DNA from: Nereocystis luetkeana
Lineage: Eukaryota > Sar > Phaeophyceae > Laminariales > Laminariaceae
Reading direction: 5' to 3'
Length of the DNA stretch: 64,000 nt
NCBI GenBank assembly: GCA_031213475.1
Contig: JARUPZ010000027.1
Location: 5,836,132 to 5,900,131, forward strand
The notes under the pieces were generated by a model. That model did no database searches. It was not told where the DNA came from and saw only the letters and a program-made list of their open reading frames with translations. The first letter of the stretch is position 1. Each line of letters begins with the position of its first letter. The position numbers and the translations under genes are program-made. Positions 33,601 through 43,490 of the stretch are shown one piece after another.

Positions 33601-36600
33601 CTAGCATCTTCGATACAGCACAAAGTATAAACACACTTTACATAGGAGCCAATCCGGCTGTCAAGTTTCGTGGCCTTCATACTGTTCATATTGCATAAGT
33701 CGACAGCTTTGGCTGTTTTCGTTCCTGCTGGAACGTGCCTATGGTCGAAGCCTACATAAAGAGTCTACACTGTGGGAAAGGACAATTTGCGGTTCTGTGG
33801 CGTCGTGTGAACATATGCTGGGTGACGTGATGTCTATTGCTATACCTGGTAAATAATGCCGCATTTGACGCGGGGGAAACGGGAGGAGGACGTACTGCAA
33901 CCCCGCAGCTTGAAACCATAACAGTTTGAGGCATTCGTTTTGATTTGGAGCTGAGGTGCCCTCGAAACTACTTGTGCACTACCATGCATCATAACGAGCG
34001 CGCGGGTTAGGCCTCGCACGGTTTCCTAGGAGTATTTCTTGAACGCAGCACAACGCAAAAAGCAGAGAGGAAGCCGCGAAAGGAGGCGTACAACAACAGC
34101 AACAGCACCCTTTCTCTGACCCTACAGAATAACAACAAGAACAGCAGCGGCAGCAGCATAGGAATAGCAGCAGTAGCAGCGGTAGCAGTGACAGAGGCAC
34201 AGCAGCAACCAGCCTCGATTTTTTCATGCTGATCCGTGTTCTAGAAGAAGAAATAAGACATGATGTATCAATCGTGTGTGTTCGAGTCGGGGGTGTATCT
34301 CATTTGTACGCACGACACGAGCGTCAACTTTTACTTGACTTCAGCAGTGCTAGACAAAAACTACTTGATTTAAGAGCAGTCACCTGACATGCACGTCGAG
34401 GCGAGATGATTCAAGGTTGTGACAATCGACCTCCGATATCGTGAACCAAATTACCAGCAGCAGCAGCAGTAGCAACAGCGGCAGTAGCCTCTGCTCTGCG
34501 TTTTTGGCTGTGTCGTGTGTGGCGTTAAGTGCCCACCACACCTCTCTCGGCGACCCGGTCTCGACATTCGGGTAGTCCAATCTATCAGTACGACTTCTCC
34601 CAACTCGGAAACGCTAGGCTGCTGCTACTGTGTGTGTTTTTGTATGCGTTTTTAGGGACGTTTTGTACGATCTCAATCTCCAACACTCGGGTGATAAGCT
34701 ATTGCTACTGGCGATCCGATCTCGACCTCCACACTCCGGTTGTCCAACCTATCAGTAAGACTTCTGCAGGATAGAAAACACTACCGGGGACACGAGGTAA
34801 AAATCCCCGTCCAAGCGACGCAACAAGAAATACGACGAAGGCCCACGCTCCCACAGCTCCACACGAGGCGAACCTCAGCTTGTGCGGCACATTTCTGGTG
34901 GCGGGCTTTGATCTTGACGGCGTCATAGGGGAAGGGCGACGTTGCGATTATAACCCTAGATGGCTTCAGTGGCTGCTGTGCGCCTTTTCTACGGGTGATC
35001 TCAAAACTTGCAATTCACGTATCATGCGAGGTACGACTCCAGATGGAAACGCAAAGACCGTGTGGTCTTCATATTTACATCTCAATGTTTCTGACATTTC
35101 CGTCCAGAGGGGTGACGTACAGCTGGCCAGGTGGCATTGATAGATCGAGTGGGGTTGCAGGCACAAGGCGCCCCACGAGGTGGGAACTGGGACACGCGGC
35201 TGGCGCATGCAGTCGGCCTGTGTGTCGGCTCTCGGTACTTTTTGGTGTAAAGACGTAGCGTACAACGTTGAAAATATCGCGTGAGTCAAGCTTGAGACCG
35301 ATCGTGCTCAAAATTTTCAGGTTCTGGTTGAAGAGGTTTCTCTCAAGTGTATTTGCGTTATAACACAGGACTGTACTTCAACATTCGCTACGTAGTGTTT
35401 CGCTTTGCTGGCGGTGGAGAACCAAGTAGCAAAATCTTGGGAGTCAAGTACCCGTCTGTACAGCTGACAGATGTGTATTATCCTGTGGTATTATACATGC
35501 GTAGTACGTACCAGGGACGTACCTGGTGCCCAAAATCTTGTACCAATACCCGGTAGCTCGTACAGACAGTATGCAAGTAAGTGCAAGCGACCCTTCCTTT
35601 TGTTGCGTGCGGAAGGGGTCCTTCTCGTAATCTTATTCGTGATTTGAGATACGGGGCAACTTAAGATCGATGTGCATGTCTCTCTGTCTGCATCCCCCCC
35701 CCTGAACTAGTGCGCGGACAGCTATCGCGACTCGCGACTCGCACGAGCGACCTTCGTGCCTGAGATAACGAAACTGCCTGATGAGCGGCGGGCGGCCTTC
35801 TGCAAGGGAGGGAGCCTCGTCACATCTACCTGAGAGTTTATGAATGATGTTCATCGAGAGAAGGCTGATCCTGACAAGGGGATGTCATGTACCCCGCTCT
35901 CGCAAGGTTTCGTAGTACCAACTTTGGTTGGTCACCTGTCACGCATGCCGGAGGGATGAGCGACCCTCCTCGCGATCCTGGCGATATTGAGGTAATAAAA
36001 CCTCCCCGAGAACGGCGGCCCTGCTATGATATTCCTGGTACCTGGTACCTGATGTATACGTTTGATATGATCCGTGGAGCTACTGGTATCGACAAGAGAG
36101 CGGTTGATGATCTCGTCAAGGAAGCAAGTGTATCCACAGCTCGCGCGAAACACCTCAGGAAGAACAACGAACGAGAGAGCCTGGGGCACAACTGAACACA
36201 GTCGGAGGATGTCGCCCATGGTTTCTGGATCGTGTTGCCTCCCTTCAGCAGTGGAATAAATGGTCGCAGTCCCTCTCTTTCATACGCCCTTTATAGCGTC
36301 GATCTGGGGCTGGTGCCTCCGGTCACCTGGCGTGAGACTTCCCCTCGTTCTGGTAGTGCTGAGCATGCACCACAGAAAAAGGCGGCGAGCGATACAGCGC
36401 CACCTGCTAGACTACTCAGTCAGCGCTGACTGAGTGGTCTAGCAGGCGGTGCTATATAGTGAACAAGATATATGTTTTAGAGTTCGTGGAATCTCGTCAA
36501 CTTACAGGAACAGTGATCTCCAGGGCCTCTCCTCGCCAAAACGCTACTGGTGTCTAGAGGCAAACTACAGTGTCAAAACCATTCGTTTTGTCTCCAGCAC

Positions 36601-38974
36601 GCACGCTCGAAAACAACACAATACGAATTCGCCGAGATTTGAACTCACGACACATCCTTTGCTTTATAGCACTACCTGCTAGACAACTCAGTCAGCGCCG
36701 ACCGAGTGGTCTGTTCGAAATATTCAGGAAGTATTACATACAAAAGAAGTACCTTTGGGCTCGATACGGCCTCCCGCCGAAAACATCCTCCGGGGTTGAT
36801 CAAGCGGCTGTGTTTTTCCTTCAGAGTCCCACTCCCTGGTCGTGCGCTTTTTTACTCAAGTGGTTCACTCCACGTTCGACTCTCTGGTCGAGTGTTCTTT
36901 TATGGTGGTTCTCTCCACCTGACTTCCCTTTTTCTACCCACGGCAGAAAAAGCGGAAATACGACGTCTGGCGGGACTCGAACCCCGGACTTCTTTTGTCC
37001 GAAACATGAAGGTCAAATCACTGAGCGACTCAGTCAGCTGTTCGAAATATTAAGGTTAAATGTAATTCAGTGGGTTAACTTTCATATTTCGAACAGTAGA
37101 AGTCCGGGGTTCGAGTCTCGCCAGACGACGTATTTACGCTTTTTCTGCCGTGAATAGAAAACGGGAAATCAAGTGGAGAGGACCACAACAGAAAAGCACT
37201 CGACCAGAGAGTCGAACGCGGAGTGAATCACTTGAGTAAAAGAACGCGCGACTAGGGAGGGGGGCCATGTGAAGAAAAAAACAGACACTGGCTAGGGGCC
37301 TGATCAACCTCGGAGAATGTTGTCGGCTGGAGGCCGTCTCGAGCCCAAAGGGACTTCTTTTGTTCGAAATATAAATGTTAAACCACTGAGCTACTCAATC
37401 AGCGCGTTGACTTTTATTTTTCGAACAGAAGAAGTCCCGGGTTTGGCCCCCGCCAGACGTCGTATTTACGCTTTTCCTGCCGTGGGCAGAAAAAGGGAAA
37501 TCAAGTGAAGAGCTACACGATAACAAAACACTCGACCACAGAGTCGAAAGTGGAGTGAACCGCTTGTGTAAAAGAGCGCACGACTAGGGAGGGAGGCCAT
37601 ACGAAGGAAAAACCAGGCGCTGATTAGGGGCCTGATCAACCCCAGAGGGTGTTATTTATCGGCGGAAGGCCGTATCGAGCCCGAAGGTACTTCTTTTGTT
37701 CGAAATACAAAGGTTAGACCACTGAGCTACCAAGTCAGCGCTGACTGGGTAGCTCAGCGGTTTAACCTAATATTACGAGCATTGGCTATGAATAGTGATC
37801 ACTGATGCGAAGTCGACGACGTTTGAGCTCACGACACATCATTTGTCATTTGTTGATTATGTAGCACTACCTCTTTTCGATCGTGTGCGCTGGAGACAAT
37901 ACGATTGAATATGAAAGTGTGCCTCTAGACACCAGTATCGTTTGGCGAGGGGAGGGCCCTGGAGATCGCTGTTCCTGTAAGTCGACAAGATTCCACGAAC
38001 TCTAAAAGACATAGTTTGTTGATGGTATAGCACTACCTGCTTGACCACTCAGTCAGCGCTGACTGAGCCAAATCTCGTCGAATTCGTAATTTGTTACCAG
38101 GTATTTTCGAGCGTGCGCGCTGGAGACAATGCGAATGAATATGATAGTGTGCCTCTAGACACAATTAGCGTATGGCGAGGGGAGCGCCCCGGAGATCAGT
38201 GTTACTATTAATAAGTCGACGAGATTCTACGAACTCGAAAACATATATTTTGTTGATTACGGGTATACCTGGTATAGGTACAGCACTATCTGCTAGACCA
38301 TTCAGTCAGCAGCTGCTAGCTGACTGCTGCTGACTGAGTGGTCCACGATAGCAGGTAGTGCTTACAATAATCAACAGCAATTGCACCAGCTGCGAAATAC
38401 ACAGGCTGAACGCTAAACCCCGCTACATGTACTGTACGAATGATGATCATACGTACGTACGCATATACGTGCCTGCTGGGTATATATATACCTGGTACGA
38501 AGTACTACTGAGAGGCCAAAACACAAAAAGCCTGCATCGTACTGTAGCTCGCTCGCTCGCTCCGTTGCCTTCGAAGAGCAGTCATGGACCAAACGGGTGC
38601 GTATTTACCTTCAAGTCTGCACTTCCCGCCCCACTTCTCTGGAACTGCTTGACGGCGATGTTCTCGCCCGAGTCAGCCACCACCCCGCGATACACGATCC
38701 CGTGCGCTCCCCGCCCCAGCTCCTCGCACTTGGTCCACTCCCCCACCCCGTTCTCGTAGGATCCCGGACCCACCGACGTCGATGTGCTTTTCAGCCTCGT
38801 AGACATACTCACGGCGGCGTTCGCCACCGTCACGGTGGTAGCGCTGGTCCCCCTATTGCTGTCGCTGGCGTAGGAGGTAGAGGGGTGCTGTGCTCCGATG
38901 ACGAGGGTGGCGCCGGCGCTTTCGTCGACGCTTGCAGGCATCGAAGCTGCTGCTGCTGCTGCTGTGCGTATCAT
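24673..38974 (-). CDS. MAPKKK (STE11/MEKK-type) protein kinase with long polyQ tail, nine exons
   Basis: Exons, 5' to 3' on the minus strand: 38974-38609, 33298-33224, 32374-32204, 31746-31454, 31024-30884, 29861-28567, 27597-27344, 26608-26484 and 25696-24673. Every junction keeps phase, giving 1247 residues. Kinase domain about 81-340: glycine loop GRGAHGIVYRG (87), catalytic Lys109, helix-C Glu127, RHPNVVRFLG, EYLDGGSL, HRDIKGANVLL (Asp202), DFG (Asp220), GTPKWMAPE (238-246), DVWSVGCTVVEMLTGKVPW and INHPFL. This motif set is typical of MAPKKKs, which phosphorylate MAPKKs. Residues 350-1247 are low complexity: Gly/Ser/Arg stretches, about 16 Gln, RKR, then 7 Gln (28734-28814), Gly/Ser repeats and Ala runs. 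The start is the first ATG of the exon (38974); an upstream exon cannot be excluded. If the donor at 30883 is not used, a stop at 30880-30882 would end the protein just after the kinase domain. Confidence 0.83.
26840..27290. repeat. Direct duplication, unit about 217 bases
   Basis: The segment from CGACGTGTCCGGTAGCCTCG (26851) recurs from CGACGTGTCTGGTTGCCTCG (27068), extending through TCACACAAGAAAA in both copies. It lies in an intron of the kinase gene. Identity is roughly 85-90% by eye. Confidence 0.85.
27778..27872. mobile_element. TTAA-type hairpin MITE, copy 2 (diverged ends)
   Basis: Inner arms GCAGTCCCGTTTTGGGGACA and the complementary CCAAAATGGGACTGC are intact. Outer ends GCCTTTCAG and CTGAAAGGGC are altered relative to the CCCTTTTAG type. 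Confidence 0.8.
28734..28814. repeat. CAG/CTG trinucleotide tract encoding polyglutamine
   Basis: Read on the minus strand, this is in the frame of the kinase tail exon and gives two Gln runs split by Arg-Lys-Arg. It is nearly pure, so its length probably varies between individuals (inference). Confidence 0.9.
30160..30560 (-). mobile_element. 3' end of a non-LTR (LINE-like) retrotransposon
   Basis: On the minus strand, a frame from about 30560 reads MCPCGKSRENRTHIIGECEM, then YKEERDVLKEEL. This CxC..H....C cysteine-histidine motif with the downstream Y..ER is typical of the end of LINE reverse-transcriptase ORFs. Shortly after comes a second segment (AILGDRWWPQAPKQEG) in another frame, which suggests a frameshift. 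The copy ends in AACAAATGAGTACG plus 12 C. It lies in the fifth kinase intron and is 5'-truncated. Confidence 0.75.
30611..30692. repeat. (GA)n microsatellite with adjoining poly-G
   Basis: About 25 GA units followed by a GGAGG and poly-G run, inside a kinase intron next to the LINE fragment. Confidence 0.92.
32870..32932. repeat. CAC trinucleotide tract
   Basis: About 14 CAC units followed by degenerate CACTAC units, in a kinase intron. Not in a coding exon. Confidence 0.9.
36395..36456. repeat. Long palindrome, about 30-base arms
   Basis: CACCTGCTAGACTACTCAGT and its near complement ACTGAGTGGTCTAGCAGGCG meet at a CAGCGCTG centre with no spacer. The arms are also the terminal repeats of the elements to the right. 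Confidence 0.9.
36427..36714 (-). mobile_element. TIR/tRNA-like element, copy 1
   Basis: About 285 bases bounded by inverted ends CTGACTGAGTGGTCTAGCAG and CTGCTAGACAACTCAGTCAG. On the minus strand it contains GAGTTCAAATCTCG, which resembles a tRNA B box. Related copies at about 37850-38057 and 38058-38315. Confidence 0.7.
36716..37750. mobile_element. Three tRNA-headed SINE copies, about 340 bases each
   Basis: Copies at about 36716-37050 (inverted), 37085-37410 and 37415-37750. They share GACGTCGTATTTACGC, a glycine-like B box (GGGGTTCGAGTCCCGCC, minus strand near 36965) and an A-box-like TAGCTCAGTGGTT. The T-arm pairing is broken and spacing is abnormal, so I read them as SINE heads, not functional tRNAs. 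Confidence 0.7.
37850..38057 (+). mobile_element. TIR/tRNA-like element, copy 2 (without micro-insertions)
   Basis: Same family as 36427-36714. It includes GCGCTGGAGACAATACGA, CCTGTAAGTCGACAAGATTC and GTTGATGGTATAGCACTACC. It serves as the uninterrupted reference for copy 3. Confidence 0.75.
38058..38362 (+). mobile_element. TIR/tRNA-like element, copy 3 with micro-insertions
   Basis: Homologous to copy 2, but with TTACCAGGTATTTTCG at about 38091, CTATTAATAAGTCGAC at about 38214 and GGTATACCTGGTATAGG at about 38265 where siblings lack the extra bases. It ends in another palindrome (38316-38362). Confidence 0.75.
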
Positions 38975-41900
38975 GGATAGCGGGCCAAAGAAGGTCGTTC
39001 TATTTTCTGCCCTCACCCGCAGGGCAACTTACCCTGCGGTACGGCCTGGATCTGAACCACCGAGCGCACGTGCGCCGGCCTTTTGGTTCGAAGCTGCTAC
39101 AAAAAGTGATGCGAATGGCAGCGGCTGCCCATTTCACGTCGTTTGCGAATCGAGGATGGATGCTCCTGCCGAAAATCTCTCTCGGGCGCTGCAGCAGTCC
39201 AGGTGACGAGAAACGGAAACCCAGGTGACTTCGTATCTTGTCCTATTGTCACCCGTTGGTCTACCCCCTGTTACTCGCACGGGGACTGTGGGCACGTAAA
39301 ATGTTTGCCAATGCCACGAGGGAACAGCCAGAGTGGGACGACGGCTGCTGCGGTCGCATTCGGCCTTGACCTGAGGTCGTAGCTTGGATGATGATGCAAC
39401 ACAAAATGTATCACGGGGGGTTTCGCTTCAAGAGGGCGTTTTTATACCGGGCAGTAGGGGGATGTTTGTGATATTGGTACCATCTATTAGTAGCATCGAC
39501 GAACCCGGTAATCTAGCGCTGGTTACCTCTTCTCCACCAGACCACGTGCTTGCTAAGTACAATCCAGAGGATGGTGCCCGTAAAAAGGGCGAAGAAAGGA
39601 GGTGGTACGGCTGTAGTGTGCCCGAAAGCAATAAAGTCATATTGTGCGTCCTATGCCACACGCCTCTTCGTGGGGAACTCCTTGCAGGGTGATATCTTGA
39701 TATCTTCGGGGTGGTCAGACGTGTAGTGCTGTGACGCGTGCTGCTGCTGCAGCATGCTGCGGTTTGTCAGGTTTCGGTGTGGAGAACGGCCTGACGCTGC
39801 TTTTCACTCCGAGATAGAGATCGTCCCATCCCGACGCTAGGTTCGGAGGCGAAAGCAACCAAGCAATCACGCGGTGTATAGGTCGACGCTCAAAGATCTC
39901 CGCCCTGACGACGCCCACGAGTCCATCAGTTGAGGAGTTTCTTGTCAAGTCGTGCGCGTCGACAGGAAGAAGAAGCAGTTAGTACCTTGAGAACGTTCGA
40001 ACCGCCGGCTGGTCAAGTTCACATATCACACATCACATATTAATGTTCTCCTTGCAAGCTCCAGGCGTTGGCTGCTTTATTGCTGTACGACCGGCGGTGC
40101 TATAAGCCCCATCCGCACCAAAAAAACTCGTCGTCGTCGTGTGTCCGTGAAGAAACAACACAATTTATTTTACGATTGAGTGTGCCTGTTGTGGAACAGA
40201 GACCTTCCTTACCCCGGGGGGTACGACGCTTTTTTGTATGCGCGAATTCCCGCATTCCTGCCGATGACATGACGGTCTCGTGTACGCGAACTTCGGCCAG
40301 ACGGTGTCACGCGAACTTCGGCCAGACGGTGTACTTACTTATCGGAGAGATAGATGGAGACTGTGCGTGTTCGTTGTGTGTTTCCTGTGAAGGGTGGAGA
40401 CACACAGTAGTACGCACAGCATGCAGAATGTCGAGGTATAGTCGGCCACAGGCAGGAGTGCAAAAAAAAAAATAACATGGTATGATGTGATACCCGTTAT
40501 CTACGTACCGTGTATGTACTGTAGAAAGTCGAACAGACACTCACCGCGGTGATGTTGTACGATTGGCGCAGCTAGTATAATAATCGTTTTCCCACTCCGT
40601 TGTACGTACACAGTCTGTGGTTTGGTTTTATCACCACCAGACCAGGCCTACTATTCGGCTCCATATACTATTAATACTATTAATAAGTGGGGCCGTTAGA
40701 AAAACACTGAAAGCTAACGTTCAGGATTTTGGGTGGGTGCGGAGCAATCACCGACATATCGAACAGGGTCAGTTCAACCGCGCCCCCTCCTGGCCTCCTC
40801 CTGCATCGTCTGGATAAAGACAACATAAAAATCCCGCGCCGATACAGTGAGGGCCTCTTAATTATTATTATGCGTGCCTTCCGACAATATAGCGTAGATG
40901 CCATTCCAATACAAACCGAACATCCTTCCGTAAATCAGCAGCCTATTAACCTATCGACACTAAATAAGTGGACAGCATTGTACGAGTACTATATTATGCC
41001 AGGTACCTGGTGGTGGTGGAAGGCCAAGTCACAAGGTCGGAAGAGAGAGCATCGATACGACTGCGGTGGATCAATGGAGGACATTGATTGTTGTCGTGCA
41101 TGAGAGGGGGGGTATTGTATCTGGTATGAATATGTATATACTTCGTCTACCGCCAAAACGCGTTTCGGGGGCAAAGAGTGAGGGTGGAGCTACTCGAGCG
41201 CCCGAGGGCAGGCGTTTTTGATCCCCACTACTAGCGGTTGTTATGGATTATTGCCTTCGATGACCTGGAAAGGACGGTAATTACCTGGGTATATACAGGT
41301 ATTGGGATCATATTTGTATTGCTTCGGAGGCGTATCTAGGATGGTAAACCATGAGGGTTTCCCGGCGGGGCAACGAGAGCCAATAGTCTTTCAGTATTCC
41401 GTCGTGCGGAATGGAAATTGAGTGATTTTCTCCTATGTCTGAGCAATTGACACACGAGAGTAACAGCGAGGAACTGCTCAATATCGTAGGCAAAACCTGG
41501 AAATGAATGCTCTTCGTCCTACCCTGCATAATCTTACAATTGGCGTCGTCGACATGACGGTCAAGATTAATATCCCGCTATTCCGGAGGGGGCGAGTACT
41601 ATAAGTCTTACTTTGGGTAGGCGATTGGGCAACCCTCCACCGGTAGCCCAACATGATGTTGTGATCTCTCTATATAGGAGGTATCCCTTTTTTTGTAATT
41701 GGTAGGTGTTGCTGCCTCTCTTGAAAGAGGGTACACTCGCCCCTATTCTATCAGAAAGCGTCTGAGCGAGGCAAGCACCACTAACGATTGTGACGCAGCT
41801 TCGTGACGCATTAATCCAACCAAGTGAAGTCCATGCACCACGTGTGAGTGAATCCATCATTGGTTGCGAAAATAATCCCGCATGGAGGTCAGTCGTCGTC

Positions 41901-43393
41901 GCCGGGCCCTAAGCCCGTACTGACCTATATCCTATCCCCGGCGAGTTGTATAGCCTGTGCAAGGCGCACCCTCCTGAGTTATTGTTACATGTGTTCACCG
42001 TTCGACATTGTGCAGCATGAGCTTCAACGTTGATAACTCATGAACATTCCTAAAACAAAAAGGAAACTGATACACGTAGTCTACTGTAACCCCCCCTGCT
42101 GTACCTGCTTCCTGCTTTCTTCACCGTTATCAACTTCAATTGGTGTCCTTGTGCCCCTTCCTTATTATCAAAAATGCTCCTCTATATTCTACTCTGATTA
42201 TACTCTAAGCCGCGACCAGGTTCCATCCCCACTCCATCGATGTGTGTCTGTCCCCCCCCCCCCTAAGTTGTAGGTAAATGGTTAATATTGTATCCGAGGT
42301 ATATATATATTATTTTTCAGCTCTGGGTGGACGTAACCTTCACGCTAGCGTCGAAGGCAGGACGCGGGCTCGAACGTTCAGATCTCGCTTCGAAGTACTA
42401 TGTTTCAAGAACCTCTTCTTCTTTTTCCGCTCATTGCGTTTTTTGTGCCTCCAAACCGGACAAAGTCTCCCAGCGGCTCTGTCGTCGGAGATTGGTGAAG
42501 CGCGACCGTACGGAGGTCTGTCAACTGCCATTCAACGACCGGCGCGTCCCGAAGGACTCCGGTATCCCTACATACATAAAGGGGAAGTTTTTTATAAGTT
42601 ATGAATATATAAGGGTTATCCTGTGAATGCACTACTCATAGGTGGATATCTTACAGTAACTCTGCATTGGGCGTGTAGTGCGGGGCTCCTGTGATACGCC
42701 AGGCAGCCCGCAGTGGAGGTAAGCACTATCAGCTGAGCTTTGCCAGCTGGTTGCTGCGTATAATAAGCTCAAGCTCAGAAGAGCATATGAAAGAAAGACT
42801 CTCAGCATATGAAAGAAAGACTCTCAGGCCCTTTGTATTATTGTACTTCATGTGTGTATCCTATACACACAGGCGCCCGTGTGTAGCAGGCGACACGGCG
42901 GTAGTCGTACGTTGTCTTACAACCATGATAGTGTCTGCCCTGCGGCAACTGTGCCGCGTAAACTTGAACGTCGATCACTCACAATAAACAGCTATTTACC
43001 GCTGTATGTACTGTAGTAGTACTGCAGCAGCTGTTGCAGTCCACCATAAGAAGCAGAGCACATCGATTGTTCTGGTTTCACTCCCCCCAGGTTCACACCT
43101 ATATCTGGTTCTTCCACGTCGAGCCTGGGTTGGAACCATGCCAACTGGCTAGATTTCAGCTCGAAGAAGATGATGTTGATGATGGTGAGCGACAGCAGTA
43201 TAGTAATAATGTGACAACATCATCACCACTAATAACACCACATTGCCGTCATTTGCATATTGGTATTAGAGCGTTGCCCTCCAACAACTTGCAACATGAT
43301 GAGCTTCATCAACGTCTATCACTCAATGACGCGTGCTACCATAGGGGGGTAGCATTTTTTTTTGTCACAAATAACTCTGGCTGAACTGGCTTC

Positions 43394-43490
43394 TTAACCC
43401 TTTTAGGACTGCTCTCCCGTGTTGGGGGAAAACTACCTGGAATTGGAGTGGTTTACCCCCAAAACGGGACTGCGATTCTAAAAGAGCTAA
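43394..43490. mobile_element. TTAA-type hairpin MITE, copy 3
   Basis: TTAACCCTTTTAGGACTGCT at the left and GACTGCGATTCTAAAAGAGC at the right, with complementary inner arms around GGGGGAAAACTACC and GGTTTACCCCC. Confidence 0.85.

Larger units (their letters stand above)
33299..38608 (-). other. 5.3 kb first kinase intron, filled with repeats
   Basis: Separates the glycine-loop exon from the helix-C exon. Holds CAG-rich stretches (34070-34210, 34450-34490), a diverged direct repeat (34560-34620 and 34712-34775) and the nested palindrome/SINE cluster at 36.4-38.4 kb. No extra exon is needed, because the flanking exons join in phase and in the right place in the kinase fold. Confidence 0.7.

Noticed and set aside
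34070-34230. CAG-rich tract as a polyQ exon
   Set aside because: Interrupted CAG units within the first kinase intron. No phase-compatible splice sites, and the kinase fold is complete without it.
36940-37030. Possible minus-strand tRNA with GGGGTTCGAGTCCCGCC
   Set aside because: T-stem pairing and overall length fail, and the same sequence recurs in about 340-base repeats, so it is a tRNA-derived SINE.
39025-39206. Plus-strand exon-like segment with CAG acceptor and CAG|GTGACG donor
   Set aside because: No neighbouring exon on the same strand and no recognised family; it overlaps the 5' flank of the kinase.
42320-42610. Plus-strand frame after TTTTTCAG with several Cys and Arg
   Set aside because: Good acceptor but no partner exon and no family. 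Repeat-derived sequence is as likely.
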